Part shown: piece after piece, positions 15,928 to 24,051 of the stretch
Layout: the number at the start of each line of letters is the position of its first letter
Numbering within the stretch: position 1 is the first letter of the stretch
Origin: Streptomyces changanensis
GTDB lineage: Bacteria > Actinomycetota > Actinomycetes > Streptomycetales > Streptomycetaceae
Direction of reading: 5' to 3'
NCBI RefSeq assembly: GCF_024600715.1
Contig: NZ_CP102332.1
Location: forward strand, 186,001 to 250,000
DNA length: 64,000 nt
Made by a program: the position numbers and the translations under genes
Notes under the pieces: model-generated
Seen by the model: the letters and a program-made list of their open reading frames with translations, nothing else
Told to the model about the DNA's origin: nothing
Database searches by the model: none

Positions 15928-16959
15928 TCACGGGTGGGGTGTGCAGGTGAGGTGCGCCGACAGGGACCGGAGGAAGTCCGGGGCGTCGAAGGCCGCGCCG
16001 GCCGAGGCGACGCCGACCGTCCTGGTCCGTCCGGTGAGGACGCGGTGCACCGCCTCCCCCACGAGCGGCGCGGTGACGGCGTAGATGTCACGGCCCGTCG
16101 CCACGGCGCGGCGTTCCGTGCCGCCGCGGCGAACGACGGTGTCCACGACGAAGGTCTGCCCGGACCGCCCGCGCGCGTCGACCGCGGACGGGGCGGGGGT
16201 GTCCGGGGCGGACAGGTCCGCGGCCGCCTCGACCGTCATGTACGTGCGGACCTCCGGGACGGACAGGTGGCTGGGGAGGGTGACGACGTCGGCCATCGTG
16301 AACTCGCCGATGACGGCGCGCGGACCGGTCGGCGCGGGGAAGGGCCACTGAAGCGTCGGCGCGGCGTCGGTACGGTACTCCAGCCGGCCCTCGGTGTAGC
16401 GGACGCGTCGACCGCCGCGCCGCTCCCGGGAGACGCGGCCCGCGGCGCGCGTGCCGGGCGTGGGGTGCCAGTGGCTCAGGGCGTACGCGACGTGCGCCTC
16501 GTCGGCCTCCGTCCACTCCCCCATCGCGGCGGTCGCCAGCAGGTCGCCGAGCCCGCCGTAGAAGGCCATCGCGGGGACGACCAGCACTCCGGCGGCGCGG
16601 GCGCGGTCCGTGAAGCGGGCGAACGTGTCGGCGTTGGCCTCGATCTCGGCCGCCACGTCCACGTACGGGATCCCGGCGCGCAGTGCCGCCTCGATCACCG
16701 GGGCGGCGGTCACGGCGAAGGGCCCGGCGCAGTTGACCACCGCCGCGACGCCGTCGAGGGCGCGGTCGAGCGCCGCCGCGTCGTCCACCGGCGCCGGCCG
16801 GGCGACGGTTCCCGGTGCGGCGGACGCCATCTCCGCCAGCCTCCCGGCGTCCCGGCCGCTGAGGACGGGGACGAACCCGCGCTCCCGCAGCTCCGCCACC
16901 ACGAACCGCCCGGTGTGCCCGTACGCGCCGTACACCGCCACCGTCTGCCGCTCTCCCAT
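15928..16959 (-). CDS. Saccharopine dehydrogenase-like NAD(P)-binding reductase, 343 aa
   Basis: Rossmann start TVAVYGAYGHTGRFVVAEL (GxYGxxG variant), then LSGRDAGRLAEM and VVNCAGPFAVTAAPVIEAAL, the signature of the saccharopine-dehydrogenase NADP-binding group (often called trans-acting enoyl reductases). YVDVAAE and GLGDLLA continue the fold. The substrate is unknown; relatives reduce polyketide or lipid intermediates or act on small carbonyls. The ATG at 16959 has GGGAGAGG. It is divergent from the GlxA-type regulator, which probably controls it. Confidence 0.85.
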   Translation of the reverse strand: MGERQTVAVYGAYGHTGRFVVAELRERGFVPVLSGRDAGRLAEMASAAPGTVARPAPVDDAAALDRALDGVAAVVNCAGPFAVTAAPVIEAALRAGIPYVDVAAEIEANADTFARFTDRARAAGVLVVPAMAFYGGLGDLLATAAMGEWTEADEAHVAYALSHWHPTPGTRAAGRVSRERRGGRRVRYTEGRLEYRTDAAPTLQWPFPAPTGPRAVIGEFTMADVVTLPSHLSVPEVRTYMTVEAAADLSAPDTPAPSAVDARGRSGQTFVVDTVVRRGGTERRAVATGRDIYAVTAPLVGEAVHRVLTGRTRTVGVASAGAAFDAPDFLRSLSAHLTCTPHP

Positions 16960-17025
16960 GACCTCTCCCCACGCTCGGATGATCCGCCACGGACATCCTG
17001 TCGAGGGCGGACCCCCCGACGTGAG

Positions 17026-17060
17026 TGTCCGGAACGACATGACCCGTACACTTCCGGACA
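17026..17060. promoter_or_regulatory. Inverted repeat in the reductase/regulator spacer
   Basis: TGTCCGGAA (17026-17034) and TTCCGGACA (17052-17060) form a perfect 9-base inverted repeat with 17 bases between. Two half sites about two helical turns apart (26 bases centre to centre) suit an AraC-type dimer. They overlap the regulator's own start codons, which suggests autoregulation. Confidence 0.6.
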
Positions 17061-18055
17061 TGGGTACTGTCGCGCTGGCCGTCACGGACGGGATGCTGCA
17101 CTTCGAACTGGCCGTGGCGTACGAGGTGTTCGGTGCCGCGCCGGCCTCGGTGGACGTCCCCTGGTACGACGTCGAGGTGTGCGGGGCGCAGGACGGTGTG
17201 CGGGTCGGCCGGTTCGGGCTGCGGCCCGACCACGGGCTGGACCGGCTGCCGCGCGCCGACACCGTGATCGTCCCGGGCTGGGCGGACGTCGACGCCGACC
17301 CGCCGGCGGAGTTGGTCGACGCGGTGCGCGCGGCCCACGAGGCGGGCGCGCGGGTGGCGTCCCTGTGCACGGGCGCGTTCGTCCTGGCCGCCGCCGGTCT
17401 GCTGGACGGGAGACGCGCGACGACGCACTGGGCGCACACGGCGGTGCTGGCCGCCCGTCACCCGGACGTCGAGGTCGACCCGGACGTGCTGTACGTGGAC
17501 GGCGGCAGCGTGCTCACGTCCGCCGGGAAGGCCGCCGCGCTGGACCTGTGCCTGCACCTGGTCCGCCTGGACCACGGCCCGGCGGTCGCCAACGCCGTCG
17601 CCCGCCGCCTGGTGGTGCCACCGCACCGGGCGGGCGGCCAGGCGCAGTTCGTCGCCGCGCCGGTGCCCGCACGGGACGACCACCCACTGGCCGCGCTGCT
17701 CCCGTGGGCGATCGAACGCCTCGACCGCCCGCTGACCGTCGAGGACCTGGCCCGCCGGGCACGGATGAGTTCGCGGCACCTGGGCCGCCACTTCAGGGCG
17801 GTGACCGGTACGACCCCGCTGCAGTGGCTGCTGACCCAACGGATTCGCCGCGCCCAGGAGTTGCTGGAGGCCACGGACGACAGCGTCGACACCATCGCCG
17901 CGGCCACCGGGATGGGCACGGCCACGACGCTGCGCCGGCACTTCCACCGCACGGTCGGCGTGCCTCCCGACACCTACCGCCGTACCTTCCGCTCCCGGCC
18001 CGCGGCGGGAGACGGCTCAGGTGTACGTCACCGTCACCCGCTCGAACCCCAGTGA
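17039..18055 (+). CDS. GlxA/FtrA-type AraC-family regulator (DJ-1/PfpI + HTH), 338 aa
   Basis: The N-terminal half is a DJ-1/PfpI (class I amidotransferase-like) domain: VALAVTDGMLHFELAVAYEVFG, VIVPGWADVD and the elbow ASLCTGAFVLAAAGLLDGRRATTHW with its Cys. The C-terminal half has two AraC helix-turn-helix units: MSSRHLGRHFRAVTGTTPLQWL and ATGMGTATTLRRHFHRTVGVPP. ATG at 17039 has GGAA upstream; ATG at 17060 and GTG at 17021 are alternatives. Ligand unknown. Probably regulates the divergent reductase and itself. The 3' end overlaps the convergent DUF4230 gene by 39 bases. Confidence 0.88.
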   Translation: MTRTLPDMGTVALAVTDGMLHFELAVAYEVFGAAPASVDVPWYDVEVCGAQDGVRVGRFGLRPDHGLDRLPRADTVIVPGWADVDADPPAELVDAVRAAHEAGARVASLCTGAFVLAAAGLLDGRRATTHWAHTAVLAARHPDVEVDPDVLYVDGGSVLTSAGKAAALDLCLHLVRLDHGPAVANAVARRLVVPPHRAGGQAQFVAAPVPARDDHPLAALLPWAIERLDRPLTVEDLARRARMSSRHLGRHFRAVTGTTPLQWLLTQRIRRAQELLEATDDSVDTIAAATGMGTATTLRRHFHRTVGVPPDTYRRTFRSRPAAGDGSGVRHRHPLEPQ

Positions 18056-18730
18056 GCCCAGCAGCCCCTTCAACATCGCGGTGGTGTTCCGCTCGGCGCG
18101 CGCGGTGAGGCCGCTTTCGGTGGCGGCCTCACCGATGCGCCGGGCCGCGAGGCGCTGCACCGCGCGCTCGTCGTTCGGGTTGTCGGAGAAGAGGTCGCCG
18201 AGCCGGTCCAGCAGTCCGCGCTGCTTGGACACGGCGTAGGAGCGCTCGGGGTCCAAGGCGGGCGCGCCCAGCCGGGCGTGCGGCAGTCGGATCACGGCGG
18301 ACGTCCGCTCCTCGTTCACGGTGACGTCCTGGGGCCCGGCCTTCCCGAGGTCCACGTACGCCCCGACGGTTCCGGCGGCGACGTACAGCGTCCGTGTGCC
18401 GCGCAGCGCGTCCGGCAGGAACCTGGCGTCCTTCTCCAGGTCCACCACGATCTGGTAGGAGCCCGCCGCGCCCTCGTAGCGGCTGAGGTCCTGGATCGAC
18501 TGGAGGAGGGCGGGCCCGGACCGGTCCCGTGTCTCCTCACCGAAGAGATCGCCCCAGCCGGGGACGATGTCGAACCGTCCGGCGGCGGTGAAGAGGAGCA
18601 CCAGGGCCAGCAGGACGGCGGGGACGGTGAACCACCAGGGGGTGCGGCGGCGCGCGGCGGTGGCACGCGGGAGCTTGTCGTCGGAGGTCTCCACGGGGTG
18701 CGGATGCCCGCGACGGCCGGGAGTAGTCAC
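18017..18730 (-). CDS. DUF4230 membrane-anchored protein, 237 aa
   Basis: A basic cytoplasmic leader, one membrane helix (PWWFTVPAVLLALVLLF, about residues 30-48), then an extracytoplasmic DUF4230 domain: YEGAAGSYQIVVDLEKDARFLPD, RTLYVAAGTVGAYVDLG, and the end LLGSLGFERVTVTYT. The family is widespread and of unknown function. The GTG at 18730 lacks a clear ribosome site, so an internal start (GTG 18694) is possible. It overlaps the AraC gene tail to tail. Confidence 0.8.
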   Translation of the reverse strand: MTTPGRRGHPHPVETSDDKLPRATAARRRTPWWFTVPAVLLALVLLFTAAGRFDIVPGWGDLFGEETRDRSGPALLQSIQDLSRYEGAAGSYQIVVDLEKDARFLPDALRGTRTLYVAAGTVGAYVDLGKAGPQDVTVNEERTSAVIRLPHARLGAPALDPERSYAVSKQRGLLDRLGDLFSDNPNDERAVQRLAARRIGEAATESGLTARAERNTTAMLKGLLGSLGFERVTVTYT

Positions 18731-18970
18731 GCGGGCCCGGGCCGTGGGGTGACGCGGGTACCACTGCCCCGCCCCTGTTTTGACGCCCTATCAGAAGGCG
18801 GGGCGGCCGGCGGTGGGCGTGGATTCCGGTCCTCGGGCGCGTCTCCCCGCCGGTCCACACGGCTGGACGGGGTACACGGCTCGATTTGCTCGTGTCGAAT
18901 AATCCTGTTATCGCCCCATGTGCCTATGTTTCTGCCGTAGCCCTTCCCCCCTACTCACCTGGGAGAGAGC

Positions 18971-19375
18971 ATGCGTCAGTCCGTACGAATCTGGGGTGCC
19001 GGTATCGCCGCCGCGGCCGTGGTGGCCGGTTCGGTCGGCGCGGCGGTCGCCGTCACCTCGCCGTCCCCCGTGCGGCACCAGCCGGCCGCCGCGGCCCCGG
19101 CCTTCACGGCCAAGGCCTCGACGAAGAGCGTGCGCGCCTGGGAGCAGTTCCGGGTCCGCGGCGTGGCCAGGAACCTGGCCCCGGGCAGCCGGGTCACCCT
19201 TCAGCAGAAGCTGAGCGGGCGCTCCTGGACGACCCTGCCCGCGTCCATGAACACCAACTCCCGCTCGAAGTACAACATGCGCGTGGTGCTTGGCATGAAG
19301 GGGCACAACAAGCTGCGCCTGGTCGACAACAGCAGGCGGGTCGTCTCCCCGGTCATGGACGTCTTCGTGCGCTGA
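18971..19375 (+). CDS. Small secreted protein with a beta-rich domain, 134 aa
   Basis: GGGAGAG precedes ATG 18971. The signal peptide covers about residues 1-38 (MRQSVRIWGAG, then an Ala/Val run). The mature part has WEQFRVRGVARNLAPGSRVTLQQK and WTTLPASMNTNS, the alternation of a small Ig-like or SH3-like beta sandwich, as in short Streptomyces secreted proteins of unknown role. An AT-richer stretch at about 18880-18915 probably contains its promoter. Confidence 0.65.
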   Translation: MRQSVRIWGAGIAAAAVVAGSVGAAVAVTSPSPVRHQPAAAAPAFTAKASTKSVRAWEQFRVRGVARNLAPGSRVTLQQKLSGRSWTTLPASMNTNSRSKYNMRVVLGMKGHNKLRLVDNSRRVVSPVMDVFVR

Positions 19376-19396
19376 ACGCGGGAGCCGCAACGGCAC

Positions 19397-19445
19397 ACAC
19401 GACGGACGCCTCCACCGGTTCACCGGGAGGAGGCGTCCGTCGTGT
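19397..19445. terminator. Bidirectional terminator between convergent genes
   Basis: A 17-base arm (19397-19413, beginning ACACGACGG) pairs perfectly with 19429-19445 over a 15-base loop that itself contains CCGGT/ACCGG. It serves the secreted-protein gene and, from the other side, the holin-like gene. Confidence 0.85.
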
Positions 19446-19472
19446 CCCGGGCCCGCGCCGCGGTCCGCCCGG

Positions 19473-19844
19473 TCAGCCGCGCGCGAGCTCGTCCACCGTC
19501 CGCACGACCGTCTCCCGTGACAGGTCGACAGTCTCGCGGGACGCCTCGCGTGCGCGGCGCAGCCTGGTCCGCCCGTACCGTACGAGCGCGGAGGCGCCGG
19601 TGGCGTACGCCAGGGTCAGCACCCCCGCGGCGACCTCCGGCGACCAGGCCCGGGACAACCGTTGCTGGATCGCCGAGTGGGCGGTCAGCGTGGCCAGCAA
19701 GCCGCATGCCCCTCCCGCCGCCAGGGCGGACAGACCGCCGCGGCCCTCGGTGACGGCCTCCGTCACGGTGTCACCCAACTCCTCGCGCGCGCTCATCGCC
19801 GACTCGACCACGACGGCGACGACGTTCTCGGCTGCTTCCGACAT
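19473..19844 (-). CDS. Holin-superfamily (Phage_holin_3_6-like) membrane protein, 123 aa
   Basis: A charged amphipathic N-terminus (AAENVVAVVVESAMSAREEL), two membrane helices around GLSALAAGGACGLLATL and VAAGVLTLAYATGASALV, then a basic tail with repeated RETV units. In Streptomyces such proteins are normal cell-envelope or stress proteins, not phage genes, despite the family name. No other phage gene is nearby. Confidence 0.7.
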   Translation of the reverse strand: MSEAAENVVAVVVESAMSAREELGDTVTEAVTEGRGGLSALAAGGACGLLATLTAHSAIQQRLSRAWSPEVAAGVLTLAYATGASALVRYGRTRLRRAREASRETVDLSRETVVRTVDELARG

Positions 19845-20153
19845 ACGTCGCGCCTACCCGCCCCACCCCCGCTCATACAGTGCCCCCGGCCGCGGTCGTG
19901 CCCCGGTCCCGGTCGTCGTCGCCCGCTCGTGGTCGCCCGGTCGCGTACCGGTGGCAGGGCCATACGGGTGCCCGACCTGTTCGGTGACGTGCGCAAGGCA
20001 GCGCTGCGGGGCTCCGCCGACCCAGGGCCCCGCCGACCCAGGGGCCGGCGGAGCCGGGGGCCGGCAGGGGGCGACCGGGGCCGGGGCCCGGCCGGGGTCA
20101 GCGCGGCGGGGGGGCCGGGGGTCAGCGGTCCGAGGAGCGGCGGGGGCCGGCGC
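19845..20153. other. Intergenic, G-rich direct repeats
   Basis: No gene in about 310 bases. CCGCCGACCCAGGG is repeated at about 20017 and 20032, and the segment 20040-20150 is dominated by GGGGCC-type units. No promoter could be assigned with confidence. Confidence 0.5.
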
Positions 20154-20423
20154 TCAGGGGGTGTCGCCCTGCCAGTCGAATCTCCGGGGGTCACCGGGCC
20201 GGGGGCCGTACAGGGCGTGGCCGCCCGGTCCGTACCGGCCGATCTCGGTGCTCAGCGCGACGCCCCCGGCCCCTTCGGCGTCGCCGCGGCCGGTGACGTC
20301 CAGGAGGAGTCCGTCGAGGGGGCCGCCGACGAGTTCGGCGTAGTCGCGGCCGGGCCGCGGGCCGGGGTCGGGGTCGTCGTGGTCGGCGCCGTAGACACGG
20401 CGCCGCATGATCTGCTCGTCCAT
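20154..20423 (-). CDS. Hypothetical protein, 89 aa
   Basis: Begins MDEQIMRRRVYGADHDDPDPG and contains YAELVGGPLDGLLLDV, a short phrase (GGPLDG) that recurs in small actinobacterial and phage-derived hypotheticals. It ends RRFDWQGDTP. Start chosen at the ATG at 20423; a second ATG at 20408 is equally possible. Function unknown. Confidence 0.5.
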   Translation of the reverse strand: MDEQIMRRRVYGADHDDPDPGPRPGRDYAELVGGPLDGLLLDVTGRGDAEGAGGVALSTEIGRYGPGGHALYGPRPGDPRRFDWQGDTP

Positions 20424-20527
20424 ACCGGCCAGCGTCGCAGCCACCACTGACAAGGGCCGCCCGTCCGCCGCCCCGGCGCCCGGTCCGGGCACCCGCCCTC
20501 AGGCGGTGCGCGCGCACCACCGCGGGT

Positions 20528-20836
20528 TCAGCCGTGGGCCGCGCCGGCGGCCTCCGCGGCGGCGACGATCGCCTGCAGGGACGCCAGGTGGCCGGCCAGG
20601 GCCTTGTTGCCGGCGCGGGTGGCGGCCAGCCACGTCTTGGGGCGCTTGCCGACGTACCCCTTCTTCACGGTGACGTAGCCGGCCTCCTCCAGCGCGGTCG
20701 CCGTCTTGCTGAGGACCGAGTCCGACACCTGGCAGTAGTCGCGCACGGCGGAGAACTCCGCCTCGGTGCACCCACTGAGGAAGGCCAGCACGGTCAGCCG
20801 CGTCGGGTGCTGGAGGAGCGGCTCCAGCGCGGTCAC
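20528..20836 (-). CDS. Winged-helix regulator (MarR/ArsR-like), 102 aa
   Basis: Single winged helix: LEPLLQHPTRLTVLAFLSG, then AVRDYCQVSDSVLSKTATALEEAGYV (recognition helix) and VKKGYVGKRPKTWLAAT (wing). This is the one-domain regulator type that controls a membrane protein gene beside it. GTG at 20836 overlaps the stop of the upstream membrane-protein gene (GTGA), so they are co-translated. Probably binds the palindromes at 21349-21376. Confidence 0.85.
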   Translation of the reverse strand: MTALEPLLQHPTRLTVLAFLSGCTEAEFSAVRDYCQVSDSVLSKTATALEEAGYVTVKKGYVGKRPKTWLAATRAGNKALAGHLASLQAIVAAAEAAGAAHG

Positions 20837-21309
20837 GCGGCCACCGCACGGCCGCGCCGGATGCGGGCGTTCAGCGTGGCGCACCCCAGCCAGAACGCCG
20901 CGCCCGCGGCCACCCCGGCGGCGCCCGCGATCCACCGCACGTCGCCGCCGACCGCCCACGCGACGCCGGCGGCCAGCCCGCCCGCCGCGAGGACGCCGAG
21001 CACCGCCAGCGCGGCGGGGAGGCCGAGCTCCGGCGCCCACCGCTTGGCCACGCCGCCGCTGCGCACGGCGACGGCCGCGACGGCCCCGCTGCCCGCGGCG
21101 AACACGGCGGCGAGGACACCGACGAGCCAGCCGCGTCCCGTCCCCAGGGCCTGGCCGACCGCGACGCCGTAGACGGAGAAGGCCACCGCGAAGACGGGGC
21201 CGTACCAGCGCGGGGTGGGCCGCGGCGCCCCGGCGGCGGCGCGGGCGCTCTCCGCCAGGGCGAGCGCCCGCGCCGCCGGAAGTGTCGTGCCGGAACCCTC
21301 GATCGCCAT
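20833..21309 (-). CDS. Integral membrane protein paired with the regulator, 158 aa
   Basis: About four hydrophobic segments (near residues 40-55, 63-82, 98-115, 128-145), rich in Ala/Gly/Val. The N-terminus is helical and charged. No transporter or enzyme motif. ATG at 21309 has AGAGGGAA upstream, and the 3' end overlaps the regulator gene by four bases, giving an autoregulated two-gene unit. Function unknown. Confidence 0.7.
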   Translation of the reverse strand: MAIEGSGTTLPAARALALAESARAAAGAPRPTPRWYGPVFAVAFSVYGVAVGQALGTGRGWLVGVLAAVFAAGSGAVAAVAVRSGGVAKRWAPELGLPAALAVLGVLAAGGLAAGVAWAVGGDVRWIAGAAGVAAGAAFWLGCATLNARIRRGRAVAA

Positions 21310-21348
21310 GATCTTCCCTCTCGTCGATCTCTCGTTCCATCATGGCAT

Positions 21349-21376
21349 GTACTTTCCGGGTAGGAAAGTACTTTCC
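21349..21376. promoter_or_regulatory. Overlapping palindromic operators (GTACTTTCC / GGAAAGTAC)
   Basis: GTACTTTCC (21349-21357) and GGAAAGTAC (21363-21371) form an inverted repeat with a 5-base gap, and GGAAAGTACTTTCC (21363-21376) is itself a perfect 14-base palindrome. Thus three half sites lie 40 bases upstream of the membrane-protein/regulator unit. The best candidate ligand is the winged-helix protein encoded there. Confidence 0.7.
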
Positions 21377-21405
21377 CGCGTGGGGCGCCGCACCTGGGCC
21401 GGGGT

Positions 21406-21639
21406 CTACGCGCCGTCGGCCTCCAGCCCGCCCCCTTTCGCTTCCCACCGCAGCAGGTCCCCCGGCTGACAGGCGAGGACCTCGCAGAGCGCGGCGAGAG
21501 TGGTGAACCGCACCGCCTTGGCGCGGCCGTTCTTGAGCACCGCCAGGTTGGCGGGAGTGATGCCGACACGGTCCGCGAGCTCACCGACCGACATCTTCCG
21601 TCGGGCCAGCATCACGTCGATGTCCACGACGATCGGCAT
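21406..21639 (-). CDS. XRE-family (Cro/YozG-like) regulator, 77 aa
   Basis: Compact helix-turn-helix: MLARRKMSVGELADRVGITPANLAVLKNGRAKAVRF, then LAALCEVLACQPGDLLRWE. This short XRE type typically sits with a DUF2975 membrane protein, as here, where its ATG overlaps the DUF2975 stop (ATGA). Probably autoregulates the pair through the palindrome at 22169. Confidence 0.9.
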   Translation of the reverse strand: MPIVVDIDVMLARRKMSVGELADRVGITPANLAVLKNGRAKAVRFTTLAALCEVLACQPGDLLRWEAKGGGLEADGA

Positions 21640-22139
21640 CAGATCACCTCGTTCAGCTCGGCCCGCATCCGCGCGGCCTCGACGTCCCGAGCGACGGCCT
21701 GGGCGAGCAGCGTGCGGAGCACGACCACGATCAGCGCGACGCCGAGGACGGCCAGGGCGACCCCGCCCAGCAGCAGGACCACGCCCGGCGCGACGGCCTC
21801 ACCGGGCGCGAGGACCACCCCGAGGGCGAACACCAGGAGGGCGACCGCCACGAACCCGCCGGCCACCACGTCGACGTAGCGGAAGGCGGCATGGGAGAAC
21901 ACCGTCCCGCGGCGCACCATCGTCACCAGCCGCCACACGCAGACGAGGATGACCTGCGCCGAGACCAGCCCCAGGAGAGTGATCACGACGATCGGCGCGC
22001 GCAGGTGCGCCACGTCCGCGTCGAGCCCTTCCAGATCGGCGGCGAGCAGCGGCACCATCACCGCCTGGACGAACAGCGATCCGGTGAGCAGCGCCACGAG
22101 GACGGCACGTAGGGCGAGCACGGCGAGCTTTCCCATCAT
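21639..22139 (-). CDS. DUF2975 membrane protein, 166 aa
   Basis: Four membrane helices: about residues 6-32, 47-70, 92-112 and 118-142, with the short cytoplasmic loop VRRGTVFSHAAFRYVD typical of DUF2975 (G-x-x-F followed by a helix). C-terminus charged (ARDVEAARMRAELNEVI). The family is always or nearly always with a YozG-like XRE regulator; role unknown, proposed to relate to stress or cell state. First gene of the pair, 30 bases from its operator. Confidence 0.88.
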   Translation of the reverse strand: MMGKLAVLALRAVLVALLTGSLFVQAVMVPLLAADLEGLDADVAHLRAPIVVITLLGLVSAQVILVCVWRLVTMVRRGTVFSHAAFRYVDVVAGGFVAVALLVFALGVVLAPGEAVAPGVVLLLGGVALAVLGVALIVVVLRTLLAQAVARDVEAARMRAELNEVI

Positions 22140-22168
22140 CTTCCCTTCGATCGAGTCACGATGGGAAT

Positions 22169-22185
22169 CTATCGAAATTCGATAG
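22169..22185. promoter_or_regulatory. Operator of the DUF2975/XRE pair
   Basis: CTATCGAAATTCGATAG is a perfect 8+1+8 palindrome, unusually AT-rich for this DNA, placed 30 bases before the DUF2975 start. Confidence 0.75.
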
Positions 22186-22236
22186 GTAGAACAAGGCGGG
22201 AGTCAGGGAGGCAGGTCCGGGTGGGCGGGAAGACGA

Positions 22237-22270
22237 CCGGGGGCGGCCACCGTGTGGCGGCCGCCCCCGG
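22237..22270 (-). terminator. Terminator of the PL1 pectate lyase gene
   Basis: CCGGGGGCGGCC (22237-22248) pairs with GGCCGCCCCCGG (22259-22270) over a 10-base loop, 16 bases past the lyase stop. Confidence 0.8.
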
Positions 22271-22285
22271 CGGAAGGCGGGACGA

Positions 22286-23638
22286 TCAGCGCTTGACCGT
22301 GCCCTGCTCCGTCAGCACGCCCGCGCCCGCCGTGCGCGCCAGCTCGGCGGGGAGCGACGCCGCCGCCGAGCCCAGGCCCGCCGTCAGGGTCGGCGTCCAG
22401 TCGGCCGTCGTCCCCAGCTTCTTCGACGGGTTCGCCGCGTTGTGGGCGGCGACGACGTCCGTGGCGGCGCCGTTCACGACGTTGCCCCGGCCCGCGACCA
22501 CACCCGTGCCGTCACCGCTCAGCAGCTGGGACGTCTTCCGGTCGCCCGACAGCGTCCAGGCGTTGTGCTCGGCGACGATCTGCGCGCGGGCCCGGGCGTT
22601 GACGCTGTAACCGTGCGCGTAGCCGTTGAGCGGCGTCGTGTCGTAGTGGTTGTTGTAGAGGTGGATGCGGCCCAGCCGGGCCAGCGGCGCCCGCTGCGTG
22701 ACGCCCTTCCACACGTTGTGGTGGAGGGTGACGCGCAGCTTGCCGACACTGTCGGTGTCACTGCTGCCGATGAGCATCGTCTTGTCGTGGTTGCTGAACA
22801 CGTTCTGCTCGACGGTCACCAGGTCCGAGCCGTTGGTGATGTCGAGCGCCCCGTCGTGCACCTGGTACTTCCGCCCGAAGTACGTGGGGAGGGTGGCGTC
22901 GTGGCGGGGCGCGTCGGTGAAGGTGTTGTGGTCGGCCCACACGTGCGTGGCCCCGCGCAGGGTGACGGAGTCGTACGCGGAGTTCCACTCGCCCTTCGAC
23001 CCGTCCTTCGGGTCCCACTGGGGGAAGCAGTCCTCGGTGGCGCTGAAGGTGAGGTTGCGGATGATGACGTTGTCCGCGTTCGCCACCATGAGGCTGCCGC
23101 CCCTGATGCCGGCGCCCGTGCCGGGCACGCCGACGAGGGTGGTGTTCGACGGCACGCGGAACACGATGTTCTTCGCCTGCTTGGCGGCCGCGGCCTTGCG
23201 GGCGTTCTCCTGCGTACCGGACGGCGCCTTCGACCGGCCCCACACGGCCGGGTCGTACGCCTTCAGGTACGCGGCGAGCGAGTATCCGGTCCCGGCCGCG
23301 TAGTCGTCGCAGGAGCTGCCGCCGTTCGCGTCGATCAGACCCTTGACGCGGATGATGCGCGGCGTGGTGCCGGATCCGGAGCCGAGCGCCTTCGCCAGCC
23401 CGGCGCGGTCGGAGACCGTGTACACCTGCGCCGTGTCGGCCTTGGCGCCGCCGGTCGTACCGGAGCCGGAGGCCGCCCAGCCGTCGCCGGCGGGCAGCGT
23501 CTGGTGGGCCAGGTCGACGGCGGCGCTTGCGGTGGTGACGAACGGGACGGCGCCGAGCCCGGCGGCCACCACGGCCGCAGCGGAGATCATGACCGTACGT
23601 CGCCGGCGGGACGACCGGCGATGGGTGGGGGATGCCAC
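22286..23638 (-). CDS. Secreted pectate lyase, family PL1, 450 aa
   Basis: Cleaves polygalacturonate by beta-elimination, Ca-dependent. A twin-basic start (SSRRRRTVMI) and hydrophobic run give a signal peptide, cleaved near TASA-AV. The parallel beta-helix carries the PL1 landmarks: NVIIRNLTF, VWADHNTFTD, DGALDITNGSDLVTVEQNVFSNHDKTML and the catalytic Arg region GVTQRAPLARLGRIHLYNNHY. GTG at 23638 (GAGGACTC upstream) was chosen over the upstream frame start. With the PL3 enzyme at 40.6 kb it gives a pectin-degrading ability. Confidence 0.93.
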   Translation of the reverse strand: MASPTHRRSSRRRRTVMISAAAVVAAGLGAVPFVTTASAAVDLAHQTLPAGDGWAASGSGTTGGAKADTAQVYTVSDRAGLAKALGSGSGTTPRIIRVKGLIDANGGSSCDDYAAGTGYSLAAYLKAYDPAVWGRSKAPSGTQENARKAAAAKQAKNIVFRVPSNTTLVGVPGTGAGIRGGSLMVANADNVIIRNLTFSATEDCFPQWDPKDGSKGEWNSAYDSVTLRGATHVWADHNTFTDAPRHDATLPTYFGRKYQVHDGALDITNGSDLVTVEQNVFSNHDKTMLIGSSDTDSVGKLRVTLHHNVWKGVTQRAPLARLGRIHLYNNHYDTTPLNGYAHGYSVNARARAQIVAEHNAWTLSGDRKTSQLLSGDGTGVVAGRGNVVNGAATDVVAAHNAANPSKKLGTTADWTPTLTAGLGSAAASLPAELARTAGAGVLTEQGTVKR

Positions 23639-24051
23639 AGATGAGTCCTCACGAAGTCGAGGCACGCCCCGGCTGTCGGGGCGTCCGCCCTGTGGTCGCC
23701 ACGGCGGCGCGAAAGGTTGCCGCCCTCGCCGCCCGAAGTCGCGAGACACCCGGCCCGTGGCCGCCCGCCGGGACTCGGCGACGCTGCGGCGCCTCGGCGA
23801 GGCGTCCTCGCCCGACCCTCCCCAGGCGGCCCGGGCTCCCCGACCGGCCCCTGCCCTCCCACCGCTCGGGTCGCGCGGCCGGGGCCGTGTGGGAGGGGCG
23901 CCATGGGGCAGGTGCGCTCAGAGGTCCGGGCCGGAGTCGGGGCCGGAGTCGGGGCCGAGGGCCGCGGCAGGGGCTCAGGGGTAGCGGCAGGGCCGGGGCC
24001 CAGTATCCGGGCCCAGGGCTCAAGGGACAGGTCGAGTCGGTGGAGGTAGCC
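23639..24051. other. Intergenic region with small tandem repeat
   Basis: No gene seen in about 410 bases between divergent lyase and hydrolase genes. GGCCGGAGTCGG is tandemly repeated at about 23929-23955. It must hold both promoters but none is clear by eye. Confidence 0.5.

Noticed and set aside
15622..18108. An 828-residue plus-strand open frame
   Set aside because: Shadow of the reductase (minus) and the AraC gene (another plus frame); no domain and unnatural composition.
19473..19844. Prophage, suggested by a holin-family match
   Set aside because: No integrase, portal, tail or lysin gene nearby; this family is chromosomal in Streptomyces.
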